From NCBI GenBank assembly GCA_034439615.1, contig JAWXAT010000008.1, forward strand, positions 36,620 through 100,619: a stretch of DNA of 64,000 nucleotides. The letters run 5' to 3'. A program made the position numbers and the translations under genes. Each line of letters opens with the position of its first letter. The stretch's first letter is position 1. Shown piece after piece: positions 1-8,400 of this stretch. Origin of the DNA: Oligoflexia bacterium. GTDB taxonomy: Bacteria; Bdellovibrionota; Bdellovibrionia; JABDDW01. A model generated the notes under the pieces. That model worked only from the letters and a program-made list of their open reading frames with translations. It was not told the DNA's origin and ran no database searches.

Positions 1-247
1 TGATGATTGTGAAGAGATTGCTGATTTCAAGGTCATTTACGACTGTATTAAATAACTCAGTACCAACTTGCTTGTACGATGGAGCAAGTGATGGTGAACT
101 TAAAAATAGAAAAGCTGGCACCGCGATGAGACTCTTTTTAACCTTGGCTTCCCCCATTTTAATATAAATGCGATCGCCATCTTCTTGTGCAAGTACTGAT
201 GTGCTCATCGATAAGATGAGTAAAAGTGTGAGTAAAATATTTTTCAT
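1..247 (-). CDS. tolB: TolB, N-terminal part (cut by window edge)
   Basis: Reading the minus strand from the ATG at 245-247 gives an open frame to the window edge. It starts MKNILLTLLLILSMSTSVLA, a clear Sec signal peptide, followed by a stretch resembling the TolB N-terminal domain (DRIYIKMGEAKVKKSLIAVP, then a PSYKQVGTELFNTVVNDLE-like segment). TolB is the periplasmic beta-propeller partner of Pal and TolA. It is the last gene of tolQRAB here, 9 bp after tolA. Only about 82 residues are visible, so the propeller itself is outside the window. The call rests on this N-terminal domain and on the operon context. Confidence 0.85.
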   Translation of the reverse strand, partial: MKNILLTLLLILSMSTSVLAQEDGDRIYIKMGEAKVKKSLIAVPAFLFLSSPSLAPSYKQVGTELFNTVVNDLEISNLFTII

Positions 248-256
248 AATAACCCC

Positions 257-1048
257 TTATTCTGGAAAGCCCACTTCAATGCCATCGACCCGTACAAGGT
301 CGACGAACTTGGGCGGTGGTTTTGGGAATGGAGATGAATCATCAATAGCTTTGAGCGCGTAATTGTCAAAACGTTGATCTCCTGAAGATTTTTTTAAGAA
401 TCGTTTGATCACGGTACCATTATTGTCGATATAAACTGTAACAACCGCTTTGAGATTATCATTGCGAAGCCACTCGGGCAAGTTCCACTGAGGCTCAACG
501 TGAGAGTAAATGTTTCCAAGATATTCATTAAAGTCAGCTTTGGCTAAACCATGCAATGATGAGCCGGGGCTGATCACATTGCCTTTAATAAGTGAGTTTC
601 GCGCTTGAGATTGCCGTAGAGCACGCTCTTGTGCCTCTTGTTGTTTAACTTCTTTTTCAATCTCTGCAAGCCGATTTCGCTTTTGCTCTTCTTTGGCGAG
701 TTTTTTTATTTTATCTAAGGCTTTTTCTTTTGTTTTTTTCGGCTTTAAAACAACCGCTTCAGGTTTTGGTGGACTCGCTTCTTGAGGTTTTGCTGCTTCA
801 ATTGGTTTTGTTGTGACCTCAGCTTGAGGTGGCGGCGGAGCCGGAAGGTTTTGTATTTTGTCGGGCAAATCAACCATATCTACTTTGATTGCAGTATCAA
901 GATTAAGTGCTTCAGACGGAAAAATATAAGCTTTAACTCCGAATACAAAAACTAATGTAAGATGTAAAAATAAACTGAAGATGATCATCTTCTTGAACAT
1001 CTGTGATTCTGGTATTTCAGTTGTTAAATCGAGAAATTTAAAACTCAT
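257..1048 (-). CDS. tolA: TolA/TonB-family energy-transducing protein
   Basis: 263 residues. There is one N-terminal membrane segment at about residues 20-42, a PPPP-containing stretch, a Lys/Glu/Ala/Gln-rich helical region at about 75-155 typical of TolA domain II, and a TonB-like C-terminal domain at about 190-250 (AVVTVYIDNNGTVIKRF, then SSGDQRFDNYALKAI). TolA spans the periplasm and transmits the proton-driven motion of TolQR to TolB-Pal, which keeps the outer membrane attached during constriction. Its start overlaps the tolR stop by 4 bp, so the two are translationally coupled. The position between tolR and tolB favours TolA over TonB. Confidence 0.88.
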   Translation of the reverse strand: MSFKFLDLTTEIPESQMFKKMIIFSLFLHLTLVFVFGVKAYIFPSEALNLDTAIKVDMVDLPDKIQNLPAPPPPQAEVTTKPIEAAKPQEASPPKPEAVVLKPKKTKEKALDKIKKLAKEEQKRNRLAEIEKEVKQQEAQERALRQSQARNSLIKGNVISPGSSLHGLAKADFNEYLGNIYSHVEPQWNLPEWLRNDNLKAVVTVYIDNNGTVIKRFLKKSSGDQRFDNYALKAIDDSSPFPKPPPKFVDLVRVDGIEVGFPE

Positions 1049-1467
1049 TTCACATTCTTTGGCAAAGTGACAAGTCCGATGCCGTTGATTCCTGCTGCTT
1101 TTATTTCACCCATGGTTGCGGCGACAAATCCGTAAGAGACATCTTTGTCTGCTTGAATGTAAACTTGCTTGTCTTCTCTGTTTTCAAAAATTGCAGTAAG
1201 TTTTGGTTTTAAGGCATCAAGCTTGAACTCTTGTGCTTCTATAAATATTTTATCACCTCTGCGAACGGTGATCACAAAGGGTTCTTCTCTCACTGTGAGA
1301 CCTGTGTTTGCAGTCTCAGGAAGTTGTACATCGATGCCCTGTTGAAGCATTGGTGCTGTGATCATGAAGATAATTAATAAAACAAGCATGACGTCAACAA
1401 GTGGTGTGACGTTAATTTCACTCATGGTGGTTCTACTTTTAATATCACTGCCTGATGACATTCCCAT
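1045..1467 (-). CDS. tolR: TolR/ExbD-family proton-channel subunit
   Basis: 140 residues with a short cytoplasmic N-terminus, a single membrane helix at about 20-41 and a periplasmic domain. The motif NVTPLVDVMLVLLIIFM carries the conserved Asp (residue 25) that lines the proton channel in the ExbD/TolR family. It works with TolQ to power TolA. It starts 2 bp after tolQ and overlaps tolA by 4 bp, so tolQ-tolR-tolA are one transcription unit. The neighbouring tolB decides for TolR over ExbD. Confidence 0.92.
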   Translation of the reverse strand: MGMSSGSDIKSRTTMSEINVTPLVDVMLVLLIIFMITAPMLQQGIDVQLPETANTGLTVREEPFVITVRRGDKIFIEAQEFKLDALKPKLTAIFENREDKQVYIQADKDVSYGFVAATMGEIKAAGINGIGLVTLPKNVK

Positions 1468-1469
1468 GA

Positions 1470-2210
1470 TTAATCCTTAAAGAAATTGCGTTTAACGATA
1501 TTTAAAAAATCAGCTGTGAAATTACTAATCTCAAGATCTTGTTTGCGAAATTTTCCCACGAAATAATTGTAGCCCATGACCGCTGGTATTGCAGCGGCGA
1601 GACCAATCGCTGTGGCAATAAGGGCTTCAGAAATTCCAGGTGCAACTACCGCAAGTGAAGCAGCTCCAGTATTACCGATACTTTGAAATGAACCCATAAT
1701 ACCCCATACGGTTCCAAAGAGACCGATAAATGGAGATGTACTACCGATGGTTGCCAAGAAACCAGTGCGACCCTCCATGCGTGCGATTTCGTTGTCACTT
1801 GCTTTTCTTAATGCACGTGAAACGTTATCGAGGCCACTGAGTGCGAATGACCCTTGCCCGGGCGCTTTATCGTTGGGTTTACTGTCGGCAATTTTTTGTA
1901 ATTCTAAATAACCAGCTTTAAAAACATTGGCAAGCGGGCTTGTTTGATATTTTTGAAGTTCATTAAAAATCACATCGAGGCTTGATGATTTCCAAAAAAA
2001 ATCTAAAAAACCGCTATCTGCAAAATTCATTTTTGTGAGCTGTACACGTTTTGTTAAAATGATTGCCCAACTGACAATCGAAAAAACAACAAGTATGAGT
2101 AAAACAAATTTTACAGTGATACCTGCATTCCAAATTAAATCCCAGGCATCCATTTTCATTCCGACTTTAATTGCAGATTTTGTTGTAGCGGCAACAGCTG
2201 TGCTTCCCAT
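1470..2210 (-). CDS. tolQ: TolQ/ExbB-family proton-channel subunit
   Basis: 246 residues with three predicted membrane helices (about 26-50, 150-175 and 195-220). The segment LATIGSTSPFIGLFGTVWGI and the following ISEALIATAIGLAAAIPAV helix are the MotA/TolQ/ExbB signature. TolQ forms the pentameric stator around TolR in the inner membrane. It is the first tol gene here and begins 40 bp downstream of the glycerophosphodiesterase gene on the same strand, so read-through from that gene is possible. Confidence 0.92.
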   Translation of the reverse strand: MGSTAVAATTKSAIKVGMKMDAWDLIWNAGITVKFVLLILVVFSIVSWAIILTKRVQLTKMNFADSGFLDFFWKSSSLDVIFNELQKYQTSPLANVFKAGYLELQKIADSKPNDKAPGQGSFALSGLDNVSRALRKASDNEIARMEGRTGFLATIGSTSPFIGLFGTVWGIMGSFQSIGNTGAASLAVVAPGISEALIATAIGLAAAIPAVMGYNYFVGKFRKQDLEISNFTADFLNIVKRNFFKD

Positions 2211-2250
2211 TTATTAAACCCCTTAGAGTTGTTGAAGTGATGTAGAAAGG

Positions 2251-3054
2251 CTAAATCTTTTTGAGCTCGCGAGCAACCTTCAGGAGAAGACTTGGCGCGT
2301 CAGTTATGATTCCGTCCGCACCTTCTTTGATGAGCTGCGCCATTATGGATTGATTATTAATGGTCCATACATGAACTGCTTTTTTGTTTTTATGAGCTAC
2401 GTTGATCAGTTTTTGAGAAAACACCTGAATACCTTTGTGCTCAATGGGAATTTGGTAAACATCACCTTCTTGCGGAAGTAGAAAAGTGAGCCCTGTGCGA
2501 TTAAAAATCAAGGTTTGTAGTATTTCTCGAGAAGAAAACCCTGAGCACATACGAGGGCTAGCTGATCTGGCTTTAGATAAAATATTATGATGCTCTCCGG
2601 CAAGACAGACGCGATCAGTTGCCCCGGCATCTTCAACAATTTTTACCACCAAATCTTCAAAATGCGGATTAGCACGTTTTATTTCTATGCTCATGCGTGA
2701 TTGAGGATGTGTTTTTAAAACTTCGATAAGTGTAGGTACACGAACATTTTTATTTCGAAATGGATGTCCACCGTCATTAATGAAGTGATATCCAGCATCA
2801 AATTTTTTAATTTCAACTAAATTAAGATCATGAACATTTCCATGTCCATTTGTGGTGCGATCAAGTGTGTCGTCATGAATCACAACGACTTCACCATCGC
2901 GGGTGCGATGCACATCGATTTCAAAAATCATTTCATTATAAATTTTTGCAGCATGATCAAAGGCGGCCATGGTGTTTTCTGGTGCTTCAAGTGCTCCGCC
3001 TCGATGCGCTATGACGTGAAAGGCCCCAGCCAGATAGCGGGAGTTATTAATCAT
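2251..3054 (-). CDS. Glycerophosphodiester phosphodiesterase
   Basis: About 267 residues from the ATG at 3054, which overlaps the upstream stop in an ATGA arrangement. An ATG seven codons earlier is less likely. It hydrolyses glycerophosphodiesters to glycerol-3-phosphate and an alcohol. Family motifs are HRGG near residue 17, EIDVHRTRDGEVVVIHDDTLDRTT near 45-70 (metal-binding Glu and Asp, catalytic His), a TIM-barrel-like body, and a C-terminal VHVWTINN plus GADGIITDAP. No signal peptide is visible, so it is probably cytoplasmic (UgpQ-like) rather than periplasmic (GlpQ-like). It sits between a membrane protein gene and tolQ. Confidence 0.88.
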   Translation of the reverse strand: MINNSRYLAGAFHVIAHRGGALEAPENTMAAFDHAAKIYNEMIFEIDVHRTRDGEVVVIHDDTLDRTTNGHGNVHDLNLVEIKKFDAGYHFINDGGHPFRNKNVRVPTLIEVLKTHPQSRMSIEIKRANPHFEDLVVKIVEDAGATDRVCLAGEHHNILSKARSASPRMCSGFSSREILQTLIFNRTGLTFLLPQEGDVYQIPIEHKGIQVFSQKLINVAHKNKKAVHVWTINNQSIMAQLIKEGADGIITDAPSLLLKVARELKKI

Positions 3055-3629
3055 GTTTTGCGAGCACCTTTCCAAAATAAAAAATTACCTGCTAGTTGAA
3101 TCAGATGAAAAAGTGCGTTGCGACTAAGGAGTCCATCGAAGTTCGTAACTTCTCTGATGACTAAACCAAAGATGGTGACGGCCATACCTGTATAAATCCA
3201 ACTTCTGGCTTTTGAGGCGGGTGCTTTTGTTAATGTGAGTGCTGCAGTTATCAGGCAAAATCCACTGACGATTGAAATATAAATAAAAGGAAGTGGAGCC
3301 ACAAGGCCGCCAATTAAAATCCCAATGAATCCTAATACAGGCCAAAAAATATTTAGCCAAGGTAGATTTGGTTTTGTTACTGAAATACATGCTGCTAATA
3401 GTAAAAATGCACTGGTCACAGAACTTATGCTAACTAAAATCCAAAAACTGGGAGTGTGAAATTGCACAGTGCCGTGATAGATGGCTCCTAAGAGTGCCGC
3501 TATGCTGAGCATAATAAAAAAGGCCATCCATAAATGTTTGAATTTTCGAGGGCCCACGGTGAGACCAAGGGCGATTGTTCCAAAGCTTAAAATGACATCA
3601 GTAAGGGCTGTGGCTGTTTCATTGTCCAT
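3051..3629 (-). CDS. Polytopic membrane protein of unknown function
   Basis: 192 residues made almost entirely of hydrophobic segments, with about six or seven predicted membrane helices. A conserved-looking motif GAIYHGTVQFH lies between helices 2 and 3. It resembles the uncharacterised DUF6962-type membrane proteins, but this is a tentative memory-based match. It overlaps the glycerophosphodiesterase start by 4 bp, so the two are probably co-translated and may act on a membrane lipid product, which is inference only. The start ATG at 3629 gives a short polar N-terminus before the first helix. Confidence 0.7.
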   Translation of the reverse strand: MDNETATALTDVILSFGTIALGLTVGPRKFKHLWMAFFIMLSIAALLGAIYHGTVQFHTPSFWILVSISSVTSAFLLLAACISVTKPNLPWLNIFWPVLGFIGILIGGLVAPLPFIYISIVSGFCLITAALTLTKAPASKARSWIYTGMAVTIFGLVIREVTNFDGLLSRNALFHLIQLAGNFLFWKGARKT

Positions 3630-3672
3630 GAGTTGACACTAGCTAGAAATCTTAGAATTTTGCAATAAGTGA

Positions 3673-4359
3673 TTATTGAATTATGCGTGGACGTTCTATT
3701 GATTCTTGAGTTTTTTTATCAATGTCAGCATTCTTAGCATTTGTTGAATTAGATTTTTTTGCATTAACGTCATTATCATTTTTGTCTTCAACTTCTTGTT
3801 CTTTAATTTCTTTAAGACTTTCTTGTGTTTCTGGTTTTGCAAAAAGCACTTCGCCCGCCAAGGGTGTGGAGTGAATCGGGTCAAGCGCTTGTGGGTTAGT
3901 CACAAATTGTGCTGAGGCTGATAAGTTTTGTTTGGGCCCAATGCTGTAATCAAAAAATGAGAAAATTTGATGATTATTAATATTTGATACTTCAATTAAT
4001 ATGGTTAGGTTTTTTGATTCCCCTGCATTGAGCGAAACAGTTTCATTTATATTCCCACTCAAAAGTCTAACACCTTCTGGTAATTTCCATTTGAGCACTC
4101 CTGAAATAGTTGTATTTGCGTTGATGACAGCAGTCAGAGAAAAAGGCTTTTGAGGTAATGCCGGGGGTGTCATGTCACTTTCAATGCTCATTGATGCGCT
4201 CGACGGATATGATTTTCTCATGGTCTTAAAAGCTGTCTCTGGTGAAAGCGCACTGGCTAATCTTTTTTGCTTAAGGCCCTGTGGGTAATAAGTCGAAGCA
4301 GTGATAGATAAAGTTGCAATCAAGATTAATGAATGGAGTAATTTATTTTTCATGGGCAT
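3673..4359 (-). CDS. Exported protein of unknown function
   Basis: About 228 residues. A basic start (MPMKNK) is followed by a hydrophobic stretch to about residue 24, consistent with a signal peptide. The start may be Met3. A central region of about 80 residues (FSLTAVINANTTISGVLKWKLPEGVRLLSG, split by a stop-free linker) looks like a beta-sandwich with repeated Thr/Ser/Asn strands. The C-terminus is a charged Lys/Asn/Glu tail. It overlaps the end of the upstream metalloprotease gene by 10 bp, which suggests a functional pair. No known family is recognised. Confidence 0.6.
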   Translation of the reverse strand: MPMKNKLLHSLILIATLSITASTYYPQGLKQKRLASALSPETAFKTMRKSYPSSASMSIESDMTPPALPQKPFSLTAVINANTTISGVLKWKLPEGVRLLSGNINETVSLNAGESKNLTILIEVSNINNHQIFSFFDYSIGPKQNLSASAQFVTNPQALDPIHSTPLAGEVLFAKPETQESLKEIKEQEVEDKNDNDVNAKKSNSTNAKNADIDKKTQESIERPRIIQ

Positions 4360-6305
4360 ATGAGTGCTCCATTTACATATAGTTGGTATTCAGACGTTGC
4401 AGGTTGATTGTTTTCAAAGGCGCTGATGTTGAGCATATAAATTCCGGGGTGTAATCCGCTTAAACTAATAGTTTTGCTTTTCGGATTTCCGCCCGCGCTC
4501 ATCAAATTATCATTCATTACGAGTGCATCAGATGAGACGCGTTCAAAAGTATAATTTTCTTTATACAAGTAGAGATCTAGCTCTGCATTACCTGAGGTGC
4601 GTTTAATTTCAATGGTTGAAATGGTGCCATCATGATTGACGGTGTAGAAGTCATTGCTGTGAAATTGATCGCTACACCATGAATGATGGCTTCCTGCTGT
4701 GCAAATTAAAGCTCCATTAAATATTACATTTGTTTTTGGATCTTTGGGTGTGATCTGAATTGCGGGGCACTTCACTACGGCTGTTGTGGTTAAAAGTTTT
4801 CCATAGTCTCCATTGGTATTGGACATTTTTTGAAAGGTAAAAGAACTTTCAGTAGAAACATTCGCCGGCACTCGAGGTGCTGTAAGAAACAATCCCATGC
4901 TTCTAAAGTGAAGTGAAGAATCGTTTAAATCTTTAAAGGCATTCCAAAATACGCCAAGACTATTTTTATTATTATCGCTGGTATTATCATCTTTCAGCGC
5001 AGCGCCGTTTGAACCGGCGTAGCCAGTTAAGGGCACAACACCCGTGGGAGCATCTACTACGTCAATGGAGTCCCAAAGCGCGCGGGCAATCGCAAACTCA
5101 CGAAAGTTTCCTTCGTTAACACTTTGCGGAATATCGTATGAAGAATTACCTTGTTTATTTAAATCAATATCATAGTTGAAACTACAACGAGCCGTTACAC
5201 TGATATTGCCAAATGTATCTCTGTAGAATTTATCAACACGAACGGCAGATGATAAAAAATTAGCCCACCCCTCACTCCATACAAGTCGAGCATCTAGAAC
5301 ACGATTGCCGTCATGACTTCCACCGGGGGAGTTTGTTTTTGCAAATTTATCTTCAAGAAAATGACCGTATTCGTGAGAAATGACTGCATCATCAAAATGG
5401 TCTGTATCAGAAGAATCAACGTCGCCGTTGATTCCACCAAGAATATATATTTTATCAGTACCAGGAATATAAAAACTGATTCCACTTTCAGGGTCACCAC
5501 CAAAATAGACATAAGGATTAACGCCTTTTGCCCAATAGACTATTGAGCGAGGAGCGACGTCATCACCTGTTGCACTAAATGCAAAGCAGTTTAAATTTGT
5601 GTAGGGCTTTTGAATATCCCCACAAGTATGAAATCGGAGAGATTGATTTGCTCGTAAAATATTATTGTAAATATTAAAAGCACCTCCGCGAAGATCAGCG
5701 GAGCTAGCTGGTGCAATGATATTTCCCGCGGGTCGTGGCTCAACGCCTGGGCCTGTATTAACTGTTACTGTGAGAGAGTAGGGTGAATTTTTGGTAGGTG
5801 TATCGAGCACACTTACCTGAACATGTTTATTTCGTGCTCGTGAGTTTATTTTAAATGTGAGACTGCGGTTGCGCGGAACAGTGAGTCCTAAATTTCCGCT
5901 TAGACTTTTAAATGCTCCAGTGCCATCGGTTTCTCCACATTGAACAATATTACCACTTTCATCTAAGACCTGAATCTCTGCATATTGAATCGTGCGCTCG
6001 GATGCTGGATAATTTGGATGTGTGATCGCGTCTGATCCGAGTCCACATGCATTGATATCAACAAAGGGCATTGATGCGAAAAAAGCTCGCGATTGAAATT
6101 TTGCTGTGCCAGTGACAACCAAACCACCGGTGTGATCATGCTCAAGATCACAATAGGGTGGTTCTGATTCAATATTACTTAAAGCAGCTGGACTCCGAGG
6201 TGTTTGAAAGTTGGTGGGTGAACACCCAATGCCAATGTAATTGGTGATAGTGAAACATAGAGCCAAAAGTAGCCAAATTTTAAGGAGTCTGCCGCCTGAT
6301 TTCAT
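4350..6305 (-). CDS. Lipoprotein zinc metalloprotease with C-terminal PPC-like domain
   Basis: 651 residues. The N-terminus is a lipoprotein signal with lipobox IGIGC (Cys28), so the protein is probably anchored in the outer membrane or surface. The zincin motif HEYGH at residues 311-315 (SHEYGHFLEDKF) supplies two His ligands and the catalytic Glu. A conserved WSEGWANFLS follows, as in M36-like and related gluzincins. A beta-rich segment at about 100-190 precedes it, and residues 545-650 resemble a bacterial pre-peptidase C-terminal domain (LDLYLYKEN, then GLHPGIYMLNISAFENN). It is first in a two-gene unit with the exported protein downstream. The substrate is unknown. Confidence 0.75.
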   Translation of the reverse strand: MKSGGRLLKIWLLLALCFTITNYIGIGCSPTNFQTPRSPAALSNIESEPPYCDLEHDHTGGLVVTGTAKFQSRAFFASMPFVDINACGLGSDAITHPNYPASERTIQYAEIQVLDESGNIVQCGETDGTGAFKSLSGNLGLTVPRNRSLTFKINSRARNKHVQVSVLDTPTKNSPYSLTVTVNTGPGVEPRPAGNIIAPASSADLRGGAFNIYNNILRANQSLRFHTCGDIQKPYTNLNCFAFSATGDDVAPRSIVYWAKGVNPYVYFGGDPESGISFYIPGTDKIYILGGINGDVDSSDTDHFDDAVISHEYGHFLEDKFAKTNSPGGSHDGNRVLDARLVWSEGWANFLSSAVRVDKFYRDTFGNISVTARCSFNYDIDLNKQGNSSYDIPQSVNEGNFREFAIARALWDSIDVVDAPTGVVPLTGYAGSNGAALKDDNTSDNNKNSLGVFWNAFKDLNDSSLHFRSMGLFLTAPRVPANVSTESSFTFQKMSNTNGDYGKLLTTTAVVKCPAIQITPKDPKTNVIFNGALICTAGSHHSWCSDQFHSNDFYTVNHDGTISTIEIKRTSGNAELDLYLYKENYTFERVSSDALVMNDNLMSAGGNPKSKTISLSGLHPGIYMLNISAFENNQPATSEYQLYVNGALICP

Positions 6306-6445
6306 TCATAATACTTATCGGCTTAAGTCTAGTTTACTTGAGGCCTATTATGCTCCGAGATAGGCTAAAGTTATGATTGAAATTAAGGGGTTAGGTTGTA
6401 TCGGTTTCTTGACTTCGTGTTCGACTTCGTAGACCATTTATAACT
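6306..6445. other. Divergent intergenic region
   Basis: This 140-bp AT-rich gap separates the minus-strand metalloprotease gene from the plus-strand 92-residue protein gene, so it must hold promoters for both. TTGACT at 6409 and TATAAC at 6439 are present but 24 bp apart, too far for a standard sigma70 promoter. No terminator or clear operator is visible. Confidence 0.4.
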
Positions 6446-6724
6446 ATGCCGCACATCGAACCGGGTTTTAATAGCGATATTGTCTGCGCTGGAACAAAGT
6501 ATCATGTCCAGACTGAAGACTGGGGAGAAGAAAACCCATTTGTAGTCACCCGTGTTTATCACTCAGGCACTGTGGTCTTAAGTCTTAAGACCACATATGA
6601 AAAAATCGCAGCGACAAACTTTGCAGTGGGCCGTCAAGCGGTTCGTCTAGGTATGAGAGAGCAACATCAACAAATTCTAGACCAACTGGTTTCTGGTACT
6701 CTGATCAACGCAAGTCTAAAATAA
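6446..6724 (+). CDS. Conserved small protein of unknown function
   Basis: 92 residues, soluble, with the pattern KYHVQTEDWGEENPFVVTRVYHSGTVVLS followed by a helical second half. This HVQTED...P...T..Y..G type of small protein is known from delta-proteobacteria and relatives, but no function has been assigned that I know of. It lies 18 bp upstream of ftsE on the same strand and could be co-transcribed with ftsEX. No ribosome-binding site is evident before the ATG at 6446. Confidence 0.65.
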   Translation: MPHIEPGFNSDIVCAGTKYHVQTEDWGEENPFVVTRVYHSGTVVLSLKTTYEKIAATNFAVGRQAVRLGMREQHQQILDQLVSGTLINASLK

Positions 6725-6742
6725 TAAGTATGTGCATGTACC

Positions 6743-7477
6743 ATGGAGGGTATCGACACAGTGATTGAGTTAACACATGTTTATAAAATTTATGGAAATT
6801 CTATTCATGCTCTGAGTAATGTCTCACTTAAAATTGACAGAGGTGAATTCATCTATTTGACGGGTCCAAGTGGAGCCGGCAAAACAACCCTCTTTAAACT
6901 CATTACTTGTTACGATCAACCCACCTCAGGAAAAATCATTGTCGCTGGGCAAGATCTTTCATCGGTAACCGCGTCGCAAATTCCATATGTCAGACGAAAA
7001 ATTGGCGTTGTGTTTCAAGACTTCAAGTTGCTTAAAAATAGAACGGTTTATGAGAACGTCGCTTTGCCGCTAGAAATTCTCAACATGAAGCGCTCAGAAG
7101 TTGCAGCACGAGTGCATGATATGCTTGATCAAGTAGGGCTTCGCTACAAGGCCATCTATTGGCCCGAACAACTCTCTGGCGGAGAACAACAGCGTGTGGC
7201 TATTGCGCGTGCCCTTGTAGGTAAACCCGGTCTTCTTATTGCTGATGAGCCTACGGGAAATTTAGACCAAAATCTTTCTGATGAAATTATGGAACTCTTT
7301 GCAAAAATAAATGCACAAGGTACGACGGTATTTATCGCTACACATAATCAAAGTTTTATTACGAGGGGTAATCGAAGAGTTGTGCGTTTAGAAAAAGGCC
7401 ACTTCTCAGAGACACACAAGGCAGCCAGTGCGCTGGTAGATGATTATCCCTTATCCATGACAATGAGGGAGTTGTGA
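6743..7477 (+). CDS. ftsE: FtsE, cell-division ABC ATPase
   Basis: 244 residues with Walker [10 protein letters not shown] at 41-49, a Q-loop (FQDFKLL), the ABC signature LSGGEQQ at 144-150 and Walker [13 protein letters not shown] near 164-175. FtsE hydrolyses ATP to gate the FtsX-EnvC complex that activates peptidoglycan amidases at the septum. The stop overlaps the ftsX start (TGATG), and an EnvC-like gene follows directly. This separates it from LolD/MacB-type ATPases of similar sequence. A C-terminal extension of about 20 residues is longer than usual for FtsE. Confidence 0.93.
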   Translation: MEGIDTVIELTHVYKIYGNSIHALSNVSLKIDRGEFIYLTGPSGAGKTTLFKLITCYDQPTSGKIIVAGQDLSSVTASQIPYVRRKIGVVFQDFKLLKNRTVYENVALPLEILNMKRSEVAARVHDMLDQVGLRYKAIYWPEQLSGGEQQRVAIARALVGKPGLLIADEPTGNLDQNLSDEIMELFAKINAQGTTVFIATHNQSFITRGNRRVVRLEKGHFSETHKAASALVDDYPLSMTMREL

Positions 7478-8400
7478 TGTCAGAATTCAGTGCAACAATT
7501 TGGCGCAGTTGGAAATCACATTTTTGGACAAACGCTGCGACAACGGCAGTTCTTACGCTAAGTTTTGCGCTCGTGTATGGGGCCATCTTATTTACTACTA
7601 ATCTTGGGCGCATACTCGCTGTTTGGGGAGATGAAATCCAAATTACCATTTATCTCTCCGATGATATTACTCAAGATCAAATTGCTAATCTTGAGAAAAC
7701 TATTTCCAGTGAAAATGGAATCGATAAACTTCTCTATGTCGATAAAGTAAAAGCGAAAAGCTCTTTTGAAAAAAGCCTTAGTTCTTACGGGCCTAATTTT
7801 TTAAAATCACTTGAAAACGATAAAGATAATCCGTTTCCGGCAAGTTATATGGTGCGGTTGAGTAAAAACCACAAATCACCTGATCGCGTTGATGAGTTGG
7901 CTCAACAGTTTGGTCGTCTCCCAGGGGTCGAAGACATCAGCTATGGCCAAGAATGGATTAAAAATTACGCGATATTATTTCGCATTTTTAAAATGGTGGC
8001 TTTGGCTTGCACAATAGTAATTCTTATTGGTTGTCTTTTCACGGTGAGTAATGCCATTCGCGCCTCACTTTCATCACGACGCGAAGAAATTGAAATTCTC
8101 GAATTAGTTGGCGCGACGTCACAAACCATTCGTCGCCCTTTTTTAATTGAAGGCGCTTTTCAGGGTTTTGTGGCAGCTTTCGGTGCACTTATTTTGTTAG
8201 GACTCACTTACAATTTTGTTTACCACAATCTTGAGCATATCTTGGGCATGTCGACGGTTATTAGCTCACTTACATTTTTATCTTGGAATACAGCGGCGTC
8301 TTCTGTTTTGCTCGGTACTCTTTTGGGGGCATTTGGAAGTTACATTTGTGTTTCACGTTTAAACACGGGTTGGGCTGCTGCTCGCGAAAGAAAAATTTGA
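7477..8400 (+). CDS. ftsX: FtsX, cell-division membrane permease
   Basis: About 307 residues, started at the ATG at 7477. A GTG one codon earlier (7474) is also in frame. There is one N-terminal membrane helix (about 18-42), a large periplasmic loop (about 45-160) that in the family binds EnvC, and three C-terminal helices typical of FtsX/MacB permeases. The cytoplasmic SSRREEIEILELVGAT stretch is the family hallmark. It is translationally coupled to ftsE and ends in an ATGA overlap with the EnvC-like gene, so the full FtsE-FtsX-activator module is contiguous. Confidence 0.92.
   Translation: MSEFSATIWRSWKSHFWTNAATTAVLTLSFALVYGAILFTTNLGRILAVWGDEIQITIYLSDDITQDQIANLEKTISSENGIDKLLYVDKVKAKSSFEKSLSSYGPNFLKSLENDKDNPFPASYMVRLSKNHKSPDRVDELAQQFGRLPGVEDISYGQEWIKNYAILFRIFKMVALACTIVILIGCLFTVSNAIRASLSSRREEIEILELVGATSQTIRRPFLIEGAFQGFVAAFGALILLGLTYNFVYHNLEHILGMSTVISSLTFLSWNTAASSVLLGTLLGAFGSYICVSRLNTGWAAARERKI

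Noticed and set aside
6409..6444. TTGACT and TATAAC as a promoter for the 92-residue gene
   Set aside because: The spacer is 24 bp and the -10 would touch the ATG, so it is not a credible sigma70 promoter.
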